DNA of 64,000 bases from Pectinophora gossypiella (Eukaryota > Arthropoda > Insecta > Lepidoptera > Gelechiidae), in assembly GCF_024362695.1 (NCBI RefSeq), contig NC_065406.1:744001-808000 (forward strand). The letters run 5' to 3'. Positions 20,312 to 31,250 of this stretch are shown piece after piece (within the stretch, counting starts at the first letter, position 1; each line of letters opens with the position of its first letter). The position numbers were made by a program, and so were the translations under genes. The notes beneath the pieces are model-generated. The model was given only the letters and a program-made list of their open reading frames with translations, was not told where the DNA came from and made no database searches.

Positions 20312-20636
20312 ATCCAGCAGACGCCTAATTTTAAGTTATACTTACCCGTCATTTTCTTATCCGCCGAAAAGAAAAGTCAATTTTAGGTAGAAATTTAAAA
20401 CCACCCTTTAAAAATTTTACGTTCCGTAACGGTGGAGCATCCTTACAGAATCAGGTTGATAGCATGTCTTTCATAGCAGCGAGGTGCCTATTTCATTCCT
20501 CCGGATTATTCATTCATTTTAAAATTAAAAGCTGTCAATCATAAAATTAAACATTCCTTTTCGATGAGAAGAAATTGACAAATATAACTTAAAATAAAAT
20601 TAGGTGGTGTCTGCAGGAATCAGCACCATTGTATTA
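20312..20636. mobile_element. MITE-5 copy, rearranged
   Basis: Left arm GAATCCAGCAGACGCCTAAT and TTTTCTTATCCGCCGAAAAG; right arm AACTTAAAATAAAATTAGGT and GGTGTCTGCAGGAATCAGCA. The arms are inverted relative to each other. Confidence 0.65.
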
Positions 20637-20888
20637 TGTGGTTAAAATGAAAAAGCCTATGAGAATGCGGCTTTTTAAAGTTAGTGAAGAGGTATCTCTT
20701 AGAACAATGACAAATATAGTAAATGGAGTCTCTCATGTGAAACTAAGTACAGGTGTTTCTATTTCCCACGAATTCCATTAGACAGAACCACAGAACTGCA
20801 ATCGATTGTTGTTCAATTAGTTGTAATATTTGCAGATTTCGTTTCGCATAATTTTGCCTTGGAAAGCATTTAGTTGTAAGTTTGACAA

Positions 20889-20925
20889 TAGGGAGCGCTG
20901 AGTGCTCTCACCCGGTAATGTTAAG
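20889..20925 (-). mobile_element. jockey tail scrap
   Basis: AGGGAGCGCTGAGTGCTCTC and ACCCGGTA match the reversed 3' UTR. Confidence 0.5.
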
Positions 20926-21103
20926 GCTATAGTAACGGTGGGCGCGAAATTTGAATTTGGATTTTTTGGAACAGTTAGATCAAATAGAATAGGTATCTAT
21001 GAGATGAGATGACAGATATGATGTTCAGAATTAGGTCAATACCATTCGTGTCAGCGTAAACATTAACAACAACAAATAACAATATTAAACTATCAAGCTT
21101 ATC

Positions 21104-21327
21104 TACAGGGTGTTAGTGACATCGTATCAAATACTGAGGGGGATGATTCAAACCATGACTCTGAGTTAATATCAAATGGATTTTTTGTGCATTCATGTTT
21201 TTTTTATGTTTTATTAAATTATTTTCAATTCTATACTTTTGCAATTGATAATTCCGCTTGATATTAATTCAGAATAATACGCTAAATATCCCCTCAATAT
21301 TCGTTACGATGTCACTTACACCCCGTA
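21104..21327. mobile_element. MITE-2 copy
   Basis: TACAGGGTGTTAGTGACATC to CACTTACACCCCGTA, with inverted halves. Confidence 0.8.
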
Positions 21328-21380
21328 TAAGTACGTTCGTAAGCCGTATTGCTACCACTAGTTGTACTTGTACAAGTACC

Positions 21381-21608
21381 TATGAGTATTAGTGACACCG
21401 TAACCAATACTGAGGGGGATGATTCAAATCATTATTCTGAGTTAATATCAGGAAGAATTTCATGTAAGAAAATTTAAAAAAAATGTATTTTTTTAATTAT
21501 TTTCAGTTCCATACTTTAGCGACGGAAAATTTCACTTGATATCAACCCAGAATCATGATCTGAATCATCCCTCAAAGTTTTCATTACGATGTCACTAACA
21601 CTCTGTAT
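21381..21608. mobile_element. MITE-2 copy
   Basis: TATGAGTATTAGTGACACCG to GATGTCACTAACACTCTGTA. Only 53 bases from the preceding copy. Confidence 0.8.
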
Positions 21609-22279
21609 TTTCATTCCCATACAATAAGCAAGTACTTTATATAGATACCGGTTGTAAAGAACGCGGCAGACATGTTATTTGTGTAGTTGAACCAATATTT
21701 GAGCGTGATGGAATGAGAATCAAGGTAAAGTCACACTAAGGATTTTTTTGTACAATGTAGTTCTATTTTTAAGTAAAATACTTAATTTATCCTTACTTGA
21801 ATAATCAATATAGATCCGGATAAATGGAGGGCGTTTAATGTGGTTCAGGGTTCTCGCCAGATAATTCCAGAACAACGTATCTTTTCTCAGGGTTATGCTC
21901 AAGATGACAACCAATGCAAAATTGACATGAGGACTGGCACAACACAACTAATCTTTTGTTCAAAGTAGTTAAGCAAACAACGTCTTTTAGAGATAAGGTA
22001 CTATTACCTAATCTGTGGTGGTACTTAAGCACATATTTTAATTTACTTTTTAAGAATTTATGATTTTTTTAGTAACTATGGAATGAATATTTTATTTTAT
22101 TATTTTCATGATTTTAATAGGTATATAGAAGTAGAAATAATAAAAATATATTTCGTGCTAAATCAAAAACACAATATAACATAAGTCGCGCCTTTTTCCC
22201 TATTAGGGTAGTTAGAGTACATACATCACAAGATGAACTAAGAAGGTACCCACGCTTAACTGAGCCTTTAAAACGGTAG
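21609..22279. other. unassigned, with faint Rep-I
   Basis: No credible gene. Around 22185-22262 a weak Rep-I match (CATAAGTCGCGCCTTTTTCC, AAGATGAACTAAG) is visible. Confidence 0.35.
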
Positions 22280-22410
22280 TACAGTCATGAGCAATATAAT
22301 GTACCCACTTTAGGACTCTGTCGCACTAACATAATATTTGACATTTAGTGAGACTTACAGTTAATGTGACATGGTACCAAAGTGTATACATATTAATGCG
22401 CGTGACTGTA
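22280..22410. mobile_element. MITE-1 copy, internally deleted
   Basis: TACAGTCATGAGCAATATAA to ATGCGCGTGACTGTA. Lacks about 20 internal bases compared with other copies. Confidence 0.85.
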
Positions 22411-22832
22411 CATATTTTCTTTGTTTTTTTTTAAAGACAAACCTCCTACAAGTCCTACAGCCAACCGAAGAGCACAGTTTAAAAACCCAAGTTCATTTTT
22501 GGCGCCCACTCACGATCGTAAAAAAGTAAACAAAATATTTACAAACAGCCAGTATGGTGTGCGTGACAGCAAGGAGTTTGCAATACCACTCGTAAAGGAA
22601 AATTGCATATTGCAGCATGTTATCTAACAGCTGAGAAATATTTGAGTTGGCTCCGTTGGCTTAGCTCTCATGAGGTGATGCGACCTTCAAATGATTTCTA
22701 CTTAGGTTTCCCAACATCTGCGAACTTTCCTAACCGAGTTAGCGATTATGCAATATCGGACGGTTTGTCTATTACTCATTTTATTATTTTACGTTCGATG
22801 AGTTGTGTTATCACAGGTTCGAATCCCAGCAA
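22411..22832. other. unassigned, with an open frame and tRNA-like B-box
   Basis: A 68-codon frame at 22421-22627 is preceded by a pyrimidine run ending AAAG, but no donor or family match was seen. GGTTCGAATCCCAGC at 22817-22831 looks like a tRNA-derived B-box. Probably SINE or LINE remains. Confidence 0.3.
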
Positions 22833-22843
22833 GGGCCTAAACC

Positions 22844-23069
22844 TCCACCAACCCGCATTGGAGCAGCGTGGTGGAGTATGCTCCATACCCCCTCCGGTTG
22901 ATTGAGGGGAGGCCTGTGCCCAGCAGTGGGACGTATATAGGCTGTTTATGTATGTATGTATTGTAGATTTGCCGCAGATGGAATTAACTACTTGGCCGGA
23001 CAAACGGGGAGCGCTGAAGGCTCTCACCCGGTACAACGTTTAAGACAACAGGCCTGAGGGTGTCCAGTG
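22844..23069. mobile_element. chimeric insert: SINE-A tail (+) joined to jockey tail (-)
   Basis: 22844-22960 is a plus-strand SINE-A tail; 22961-23069 is a minus-strand jockey 3' UTR without a poly(T) at the junction. GGGCCTAAACC flanks the whole unit at 22833-22843 and 23070-23080, as if it entered in one event. Confidence 0.65.
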
Positions 23070-23089
23070 GGGCCTAAACCAATGAGTAG

Positions 23090-23726
23090 ATGACATTTCC
23101 GGGAATGGCGTTTCAGAGTTACCCAATCATTATCAAGTTGTCTTCTAACAACTTTGTAGCTCTGTACAACCCTCTGGGGATTGTTTCCGTGTTGTTTGCG
23201 TGTGTGTGTTGTCCATCTGTAATTTGAACCTAAAATGTCTACACTGGAAGTAATATCTTTTCCCAATCTAAGCTATATCTATACTATTAACAACAAGATA
23301 CCTAATAACTAGAGAAAGTGAACCATTATTCTTAACGATAACTAAAAGATCAGCGCATTTCCTCGACGTATCTAAACAGGAAGACGTTACAATCTGCGCG
23401 TTTCATCTCGCGGAACCATGCGCCGAGTTGCGCGGAACAATGGACCATGCGCCGGCGCACAGTCGCAAATGATCGCGGTCGCCAACGGCGCATACGCGCG
23501 CTTTCGCTAAACATCTTGTCAGCGAGATTTGATTTTGACACAGATATGTGTATTGTACTATTGTTATATTTTGGCGTAATGGTTTATGTAATCCTTTCGA
23601 CAGGTTCGATTTATTGTATTTTCGTTTTAATGACACGTTTAGAACTGGAGTTGCCTTGTTTTATTACTCCAGAAAAAAAAAACACAAGAACACAAAATAA
23701 CATAATTCAAAGTAAGTAAGTTTTGT
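23090..23726. other. unassigned; CpG-rich core at 23395-23515
   Basis: The GCGCCGAGTTGCGCGGAACA-type core is GC-rich and not repeated in the window. Frames across it have no family resemblance. Possible intronic regulatory DNA. Confidence 0.3.
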
Positions 23727-23880
23727 GTTAAAATGACCACATCGAAGCAATTCATCTAGGATAGCAATATTGCTATTTGATATTTGTTTGCATTGCGCAC
23801 TTAATTTTATATGCGCAAATGTCAAATGGCAATATTGCTTTGTTAGATGAATTGCTTCGATGTGGCCATTTTAACCCCCT
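23727..23880. mobile_element. MITE-3, near full length
   Basis: TGTTAAAATGACCACATCGA and CGATGTGGCCATTTTAACCC, with inverted arms carrying GCAATATTGC. Confidence 0.85.
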
Positions 23881-23935
23881 GGTCTTTCTATTTCTGTAAG
23901 ATTTATTGAACGATATAATCACTATGGTCCTGTGC

Positions 23936-24087
23936 GGTACATCGGCTTGCTTCTCAACCGGAGAGCGCTGTTTGAACCCCGGTACCGGGCGTGCACCAAT
24001 GAGTTAAATGTTGTACCGGGTGAGAGCCTTCGCGCCTTAGCGCTCCCCATTTGTCCGGCCAAGTACAATAAGTCAAGTCAAAAAAAG
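23936..24087 (+). mobile_element. tRNA-like segment joined to jockey tail
   Basis: CTTGCTTCTCAACCGGAGAG and TTTGAACCCCGGTACCGG resemble the segment at 39190-39252. From 24006 the jockey 3' UTR follows with internal deletions and a poly(A). Confidence 0.5.
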
Positions 24088-24330
24088 TGGGAAATAGGCA
24101 TGAGTTTATGTATGTATAATGTACCTATAAATATAATCACGTAACGCCTACTAATTCATTCATTATAAGTACATGCTTAAATAAATATAACTTTGTGTGC
24201 CAAGCGATGGGCAAATAAAATATTTCCGTAAAACGAGTAATTATATATTTATTTCTTAAGCTTAAACCATTCTTGTTAGTCTTAAAAATTAGATTAACAA
24301 TACAAGCAAGAATGAACAACATGTGCCTTT

Positions 24331-24664
24331 TAATACGTGACTTCCTTTCGTACCAAGAAAGAAAGATTCGTTAGTTGGACACTTGACAATTACTTTTTTT
24401 TGACCTGACTTATTGTAGATTTATCGCAGATGGCATTAACTACTTGGCCGACAAATGGGGAGCGCTGAAGGCTCTTACCCGGTACGTTTAAGACAACTAA
24501 TACGTGACTTCCTTTCGTACCAAGAAAGAAAGATTCGTTAGTTGGACACTTGACAATTACTTTTTTTTGACCTGACTTATTGTAGATTTATCGCAGATGG
24601 CATTAACTACTTGGCCGACAAATGGGGAGCGCTGAAGGCTCTTACCTGGTACGTTTAAGACAAC
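24331..24664. repeat. 167-bp tandem duplication
   Basis: 24331-24497 and 24498-24664 are two copies of one 167-bp unit with a single visible difference (ACCCGGTACG against ACCTGGTACG). The unit spans flanking DNA (TAATACGTGACTTCC) and the first part of a minus-strand jockey tail. Confidence 0.9.
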
Positions 24665-24835
24665 AGGTCTGAGGGTGCCCAGTTGTGCGCGATCCTCGGC
24701 TCAGGGCGTCGTCTGAGTGGAAAAATATTTAAAGGAATTAATCGCCCCTAGTGGGTCGATTACGATAAGCGACGGTATCGGGGTCCTGGAGTGTTCGGTG
24801 TCGCGAGCTGATTGGCTGCCTCTTTGGCTAGTCTT
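24405..24835 (-). mobile_element. jockey-type LINE 3' end
   Basis: Poly(T), GACTTATTGTAGATTTATCG, the UTR, and the RT C-terminus to about 24835. Its 3' end is part of the tandem duplication. Confidence 0.85.
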
Positions 24836-25296
24836 ACCAATTACAAAACGAAGAGTGAGTAAAAATAAATACCAGGTTTCAAATATAGTCCGCACCACGA
24901 AAGTGTTCCCATGTGACGAACGCAACTACAACCCGGTACCTAACTGTCCGCCCCCCGCCAATTCGTATCGGGTGCTGAGCTAAATTTATCTCACCCCCTA
25001 AATCAAATCCAAGAATGGTCTAAATGACTGTAAGCTAAGGACTAAGGGTGTATTATATTTGTGTGTATGTATATACGTTTCTTTTATTTATACACTTTGT
25101 GTCTTTTGTTATTTTTTTAATTTCCCACTTTTATTGACCTCTCACACCATGCGAGGCTGGAAGAGTTCTCTTTTAGAGATAAGTCCACCATTTGTAACTT
25201 AATTTGATTTTTGACATTATTGACTATATTAATGTAAGAGGTAGGGAGAGGTAAGGAAGTACGTGATACAAATGTTTTTTTTTTTTGGTAAGTATG
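24836..25296. other. unassigned, with LINE 3' UTR remnant
   Basis: CTGTCCGCCCCCCGCCAATT near 24946 belongs to a short dispersed motif also near 28836 and 57380. GAGGCTGGAAGAGTTCTCTT near 25150 resembles the LINE at 38400. Confidence 0.35.
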
Positions 25297-25442
25297 TGCA
25301 GTCATGAGCAATATCATGTATCCACTTTAAAACCCTGTCGCACTATAATATTTGACATTTAATGAGGCTTACGGTTTAAATTGACAAAAAAGTTAATGTG
25401 ACATGGTTGCAAAGTGTATACAAATTAGTACTCGTGACCGTA
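25297..25442. mobile_element. MITE-1 copy
   Basis: TGCAGTCATGAGCAATATCA to TAGTACTCGTGACCGTA. Confidence 0.8.
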
Positions 25443-25609
25443 TGGGGTGTCCAGGTGTGTGTGAGACATGAGGAAGTCCGTAAGTTCAGGCTAATCACAA
25501 GAACTTCTGATAAATTTACATGAGGACTATTTCATCACGCCTTCTTCCCTTTGGGGTAGGCAGAGACCCCATGATTGAATTTTTATTGTTTTAGTTTCGT
25601 AAAAATTGT

Positions 25610-25788
25610 GATAATTAAAACACATAAGTAATAAAGGGTTCTTACCGCGTTTAAAGTAGAGATATGAGACTCCCATAATTGCCACTTGCAACAGTGTCGA
25701 AATATCGGGAGTCCCATATAAGTACCTACTTTAAACGCGGAAAGAACCCGTTATTATGTGTTTTAATTATAATAATAACCGCGTAAAC
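25610..25788. mobile_element. MITE-4 copy
   Basis: Arms with TAAAGTAGAGATATGAGACT and AAATATCGGGAGTCCCATAT; outer arms with ATAATTAAAACACATA. Less perfect than the 6.6-kb copy. Confidence 0.8.
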
Positions 25789-25799
25789 TTAAAACAATG

Positions 25800-26247
25800 T
25801 AAATATTTAGCCCAGGCGTAGCCGACTCCAGTAGTTTATCTACAATAAATAAATATATTATGAGTGAGTTTTAATCTCCTGCGAGATAATATGCCCAGCA
25901 GATATAGGTGAACCGGTTGCTTCAGCTTTATTACCAGCTCGTAAAGTTCATTATGTCAGCCAGTGAGCGATGTTTCGCCATCTTTGATCATATTACGCGG
26001 CATTGGCCAATATACACGAGTTAATTTTACTTATTACCTAGAAATTACACAAGTATGTATTGTGTGTAATGTAATGTACCTGTCTGTCTGTGTCTGTGGT
26101 GTCCGGAAGTAATAAATGTTTCTTTCTTTCTTTCTTTTATGTATATAAGAACTCGCCTCGTTAAATGTCACACCGTTCCGGCCAAGTGGTGACGCAAAAA
26201 ATGGACCTGGGAGAAACAACGGAATTCCATCTGTATTACATACCCCA
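25800..26247. other. unassigned, ending in a (TTTC)n LINE tail
   Basis: GTGTCCGGAAGTAATAAATG followed by TTTCTTTCTTTCTTTC near 26117 is a plus-strand LINE 3' end. The rest is not recognised. Confidence 0.4.
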
Positions 26248-26402
26248 ACATAACATAAGCTCACGACTATATCCCAATTGGGGTAGTCAGAGGTACATCC
26301 ATTGTAAGATGAACTAAGTACCCGCACCTCACCGAGCTTTCTGTTAGACCAACGGGATAGGTGGTGAGCCGTATCGCCGTCTATTATATTATATATCGTC
26401 GA
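26248..26402 (+). repeat. Rep-I copy
   Basis: AAGCTCACGACTATATCCCA, AAGATGAACTAAGTACCCGC, CACCGAGCTTTCTGTTAGAC and GTGGTGAGCCGTATCGCCGT. Confidence 0.7.
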
Positions 26403-26619
26403 GCCAACTGTGTTCGTGAAAACTACACTTTAGATAAGTAAATAATAATAAAAAATATTTAGGTAAAACCTACGACACGCATAATACATTTACAACATTA
26501 AAATATACACACATTCAATTTCCCCTTTCACGGACAGAGATCATGGGTCATTGATGGTTCATAATAGGTAATATGACACATTGGGATCGGAACGTCATTA
26601 GACGTTCTGTCCTTGAAAG

Positions 26620-26813
26620 TGTTAAGACAACAGGCCTGAGGGTGCCCAGTTGGGTGGCTATTTCCCACCGGGATAAGCAGAGACTAAGGAATTCCGTTTG
26701 CTTCGGTCCTGATACACTTCTCCTGCTTCCTCCACATTCATTAATCGTTTCATACACGCACGCCGGTTCAGAGTAGATCGTACTGAACCTTTTCTAAGGG
26801 CATCTCCAATTTG
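26620..26813 (-). mobile_element. jockey scrap followed by LINE-D tail
   Basis: 26620-26665 is jockey 3' UTR (AAGACAACAGGCCTGAGGGT); 26666-26813 is LINE-D (CTATTTCCCACCGGGATAAG, GTTCAGAGTAGATCGTACTG). Confidence 0.65.
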
Positions 26814-26820
26814 GTAAATC

Positions 26821-26964
26821 TACGGTCATGAGCATTAATATGTATACACTTTGGTACCATGTCACATTAACTTTTTTGACAAATTGAACTATAAGTCTCA
26901 CTAAATGTCAAATATGTTAATGCGACAGAGTTATAAAGTGGGTACATTATATTGCTCATGCCAG
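26821..26964. mobile_element. MITE-1 copy, inverted
   Basis: TACGGTCATGAGCATTAATA to TATATTGCTCATG, opposite orientation to its neighbour at 27048. Confidence 0.85.
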
Positions 26965-27047
26965 CCCTACCACCAACCTTCGCTTTATATACCGCTTTCG
27001 TAATCCATCCGCTTTTGGGGGTACATCATAGCTTTAACGTGTCTATG

Positions 27048-27182
27048 TACAGTCATGAGCAATATAATGTACCCACTTTAGGACTCTGTCGCACTAACAT
27101 ATTTGACATTTAGTGAGACTTACAGTTCAATCTGTCAAAAAAGTTAATGTGACATGTTACCATATTAATGCTTGTGACCGTA
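27048..27182. mobile_element. MITE-1 copy
   Basis: TACAGTCATGAGCAATATAA to ATTAATGCTTGTGACCGTA. Confidence 0.85.
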
Positions 27183-27255
27183 TGTAATACTCAGGTGTTA
27201 ATGAATTGATCATATATAAGCACCGTCGAGTCACGATGAAAACAATATCATAAAA

Positions 27256-27670
27256 TGCGGCCTTCTTGATTCAGTAGTTGAACGTTGGACTTATAATCCG
27301 GAGGTCCAGGGTTCGAAACCCGATGCTGAAACATATCACAAAAATCACTTTCAGATCCGTAGTTTGGTTAGAATCTTTTAGAGCATTGCAACCTGATTGT
27401 CTGCGCTTCAGAAGGCATGTTAAGCCGTTGGTTCCAACTATCTGATGGAAGTCCATAGTCGTTACATAAGCCATGTAAGGGCTCAATAGTAACCTGACCG
27501 TCAACGACCAACAAAGATCCAAAGCATGTCGCGGCGCAGTCTTCTATCGTGTGGGTTATGAAGCGAATTATTAATGTCAGAGTTATTGTTGAGCTGCCAA
27601 AGGCCCCTGACATGACTCATGTAACGACTACGTACTTACGTCAGTAAGTAGTAACTGGGACCATCGGCTT
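27256..27670. mobile_element. two SINE-B copies facing each other
   Basis: 27256-27500 is plus strand (TAATCCGGAGGTCCAGGGTT head). 27536-27670 is minus strand (TCTTCTATCGTGTGGGTTAT tail to GGGACCATCGGCTTA). The pair forms a loose inverted repeat. Confidence 0.75.
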
Positions 27671-27715
27671 ATGTCGCAGTTAATTCTTTAAGTTATGCCT
27701 CTCTGCCCATAATGC

Positions 27716-27768
27716 TGTCCGGCCAAGTGGTTCCATGAAGCAATTCAATAAGTCAAATCAAAAACTAA
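27716..27768 (+). mobile_element. decayed jockey tail
   Basis: TGTCCGGCCAAGTGGTTCCA and AATAAGTCAAATCAAAAA. Confidence 0.45.
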
Positions 27769-27989
27769 CTGTCTACAAGCTACGACTTTTCTCAACCCAC
27801 TGCAGAATGGTTTGCCTAATTCGCAATTCTCGCATTTCATTTGCCAATAATAATAACAACATAAACATAATGTTAAATACCGATCCATTTCAATACAATT
27901 ATGACGAAACTGCTTTCGCACCAACCCGCAAAATGTCACAATCGACAATTGGAACCCGAATGGCGTGTATTGGCAACAGAAAATAGGCT

Positions 27990-28230
27990 AATTTCCATCT
28001 AGTCAAATCAGTTATTTTCTACTAAACGTCAAAACACGAAATTACTATGGAATTTGTTTGAAATAGCACACTGTTACGTCGTAGAAAAACGTGATAAAAA
28101 GTCGGACTTATTATTACGTTTCTCTTGAATAAAATTCATAAATAAGTTACTTAAATAGAAAAAAGAAAATGGTTTTCGTTAGATTTATAACTGCCTTTAT
28201 TTAGTAATCAGAATTACATAATTTATCTTG
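27990..28230 (-). repeat. Rep-F copy, CRE mutated
   Basis: CTAGTCAAATCAGTTATTTT, CTACTAAACGTCAAAAC, AAGTCGGACTTATTATTACG and TTTATTTAGTAATCAGAATT. The palindrome reads TTACGTCG here. Confidence 0.75.
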
Positions 28231-28239
28231 AACCTAGTA

Positions 28240-28857
28240 CGAGTACACGACCAATTATTGGTCAGAACGTAAGACCACGCGACCATAGAGACACGGCATC
28301 AGACCACAGTAAAAAACCAGACCTGTCAGATCTTCAGTTTAGGTAAGCCGACCCTAAAAGTTTTAAGCCAAGTAGTTCACTCGAGAAAAATCAAAAACGT
28401 AACCCTCTTGCGCAGTCGAGTAAAACATAAAAGTGTGACGTTTATTATGGTAGGTAAGTATAGTAACTCGTGCGGGCGCTATATGCTCCGCAACGGTTGA
28501 GGTTCATAAATGGAAAGTGAAATGGCGGCTAGAGTGACGTCCTGCTGCGCGCGCGCACCGGTCGCGCGGGTCCTGTCGGTGGGACAGGTTGTTACGTAAC
28601 GCAAGGCCAGATGGCCGTACCTTCACCTTTTAGGGGTTAGAGATCAGGACGCGACTGGTTAGGATAGGTAGAGGTTAATTAAACCAGTAGATGGTAACAT
28701 TGAATTCGTTAGAGATCATGCTTGCATTTTTGTTTCATTTTTCTTCCATGACTCGACTGAGTATTCTACTCACCCTCGTTTTCCCTATCGGCGTGCATAG
28801 ACCTACAAATCACCAGAAACGTATAGAATGGTAACTCTCCGCCCCCCACCAATTCTT
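28240..28857. other. unassigned; CpG-rich core at 28480-28620
   Basis: GCTGCGCGCGCGCACCGGTC and neighbouring bases form a GC-rich island without repeats. Candidate intronic cis-regulatory DNA; no coding frame of note. Confidence 0.3.
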
Positions 28858-29098
28858 CAGAATCCTGATACCGACCCCGCCGGCGCGGTCGACGATTTCC
28901 CTTATTCAGCGCTTATCGCTATCGACCCACTAAGGTCCATTAATTCTTTCAAATATTCTTCCTCTCAGACGACGCCCTGAACCGAGGTTCGCGTCAAACT
29001 GGGCACCCTCAGGCCCGTTGTATTAAATTTTGTACCGGGCGAGAGCCCTCAACACTCCTCATTTGTCGGGCCAAGTAGTTAATGCCATCTGCGGGAAA
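28858..29098 (+). mobile_element. jockey-type LINE tail, left part of a Helitron-split copy
   Basis: RT C-terminal codons and 3' UTR up to CATCTGCGGGAAA; the missing end (TCTACAATAAGTCACTTTAA) is found at 31226-31250 beyond the Helitron. Confidence 0.88.
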
Positions 29099-29217
29099 TC
29101 TATACTTATAATAAATCTGTAGAGAGGTCAATTCTGTACATTAAATATTTTTTCAAAATAACTATCAGGGGGTGATAAGTGATCGATACTGATGCCAAAA
29201 ATGCAATCAGTAAAATT

Positions 29218-29254
<37 letters not shown>

Positions 29255-31225
29255 ATGTGCCTTATAGAAACAAAAACTACTGGACGGATTTTAATGAAAC
29301 TTGGTACAATTATTCTTCACACTCCTGGACAGGTTATAGTATACTTTTCATCACGCTACAATCAATAGGAACAGAGTAGTGAAGGGAAATCCTTTTGTAT
29401 GAAAAATCTAAACCACTCAAGTTAGACGTTTGAAATTTGGCATGCAGGTACCTTAGATACCGTAGAGGTGCACTAAGAAAGGAATTCCCGAAATTCCTAC
29501 GGGAACGGGAATTAGCGGGAAAATCCTTTTGTATGAAAAATCTAAACCACTCAAGTTAGACGTTTGAAATTTGGCATGCAGGTACCTTAGATACCGTAGA
29601 GGTGCACTAAGAAAGGAATTCCCGAAATTCCTACGGGAACGGGAATTAGCGGGAAAATCCTTTTGTATGAAAAATCTAAACCACTCAAGTTAGACGTTTG
29701 AAATTTGGCATGCAGATACCTTAGGTACCGTAGAGGTGCACTAAGAAAGGAATTCCCGAAATTCCCACGAGAACGGGAATTAGCGGGAAAATCCTTTTGT
29801 ATGAAAAATCTAAACCACTCAAGTTAGACATTTGAAATTTGTCATGCAGGTACCTTAGGTACCGTGGAGGTGCACTAAGAAAGGAATTCCCGAAATTCCC
29901 ACGGGAACGGGAATTAACGGGAAAATCCTTTTGTATGAAAAATCTAAACCATTCAAGTTAGATGTTTGAAATTTGGCATGCAGGTACCTTAGATACCGTA
30001 GAGGTGCACTAAGAAAGGAATTCCCGAAATTCCCACGGGAACGGGAATTAGCGGGAAAATCCTTTTGTATGAAAAATCTAAACCACTCAAGTTAGACGTT
30101 TGAAATTTGGCATGCAGGTACCTTAGGTACCGTGGAGGTGCACTAAGAAAGGAATTCCCGAAATTCCCACGGGAACGGGAATTAACGGGAAAATCCTTTT
30201 GTATGAAAAATCTAAACCATTGAAGTTAGATGTTTGAAACTTGGCACGCAGGTACCTTAGATACCGTAGAGGTGCACTAAGAAAGGAATTCCCGAAATTC
30301 CCACGGGAACGGGAATTAGCGGGAAAAACCTTTTGTATGAAAAATCTAAACCACTCAAGTTAGACGTTTGAAATTTGGCATGCAGGTACTTTAGTAAACT
30401 TAAAGCTTAGTTGCAACAGGATATTACAAAATTCCCACGGGAACGGTAGTTAGCGGGAAAAAACATTTGTATGAAAAAATCAAATCTAAATAAAAGGAGA
30501 AACTGACTGACTCAGTGACTGACATATCAACGCATAGCCTGAACGGCTAAACGTAGGCATTTGAAATTTGGAAGGGACATAGCTTAGGTACCGTTGAGGT
30601 GCACTAAGAAAGGAATTCCCGGAATTCCCACGGGAACGGAAATTAGCGGGAAAATCCTTTTGTATGAAAAATCTAAACCGCTTAAGTTAGACGCTTGAAA
30701 TTTGGCATGCAGGTACCTTAGTTAACTTAAAGCTTAGCTGTAACAGGATATTGCAAAATTCCCACGGAAACGGGAGTTAGCGGAAAAAAAACATTTATAT
30801 GAAAAAATCGAAACCGCGTGAGATAGATGTTTTCAATTCAATTCAATTAAATTATTTATTGCATTCCATGTAGTACAATAGGGTGTTACATAGGCATAGG
30901 AACTAAAACATGGACCCTGTAGGGCACAGCAACGTTGAAGGGAAGAGAGGAAGTGTGTATTAAAATTAAAACTCAATGAACAATCAATTAAAAAAAAAAA
31001 TCAATTCAATCAATTGATTCAATCTAGCATGCATGCATACCTTAGTAAATATAAAGTTTATTTTTGGCTGTATTTTGAAAAATGGGAGTTATTGGGAAAA
31101 AAATTGTATGAAAAAATCTAAACTGCATAAGTTAGATGCTTGAAATTTGATATGCACTCCCACACACACAAAGATCTCTCTCTTATATAACACGCCACGC
31201 GGACGAAGTCGCGGGCAAAAGCTAG
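29099..31225 (+). mobile_element. Helitron with internal satellite
   Basis: Starts TCTATACTTATAATAAATCT after A and ends with the hairpin GCGGACGAAGTCGCG, GGCAAAAGCTAG, followed by T. The host jockey sequence is restored exactly without target duplication, as Helitrons do. A (GTCT)n microsatellite lies at 29219-29254 and a 134-bp array at 29391-30462. A minus-strand LINE tail (TTCAATTCAATTCAATTAAA) interrupts it near 30833-30990. No Rep/helicase frame, so non-autonomous. Confidence 0.88.
29391..30462 (+). repeat. 134-bp tandem array, 8 units
   Basis: The motif CCTTTTGTATGAAAAATCTA recurs at 29391, 29525, 29659, 29793, 29927, 30061 and 30195, exactly 134 bases apart, and as a variant at 30329; the eighth unit diverges after its first third. 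Further degenerate units follow to about 30790. Confidence 0.95.
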
Positions 31226-31250
31226 TCTACAATAAGTCACTTTAAAAAAG

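Noticed and set aside
22421..22627. 68-codon frame preceded by a pyrimidine tract as an extra NRF exon
   Set aside because: Exon 1 to exon 2 already join in phase with the domain intact, no donor is present, and the peptide has no NRF features.
23447..23719. 90-codon frame over a GC-rich patch
   Set aside because: No family resemblance, ends in low-complexity A-rich sequence, and the opposite strand is equally open; base composition explains it.
29219..29254. (GTCT)n run as a regulatory element
   Set aside because: Ordinary microsatellite inside the Helitron.
29391..30462. CRISPR-like array of regular repeats
   Set aside because: Units are contiguous 134-bp tandem copies with no unique spacers, in a eukaryotic Helitron.
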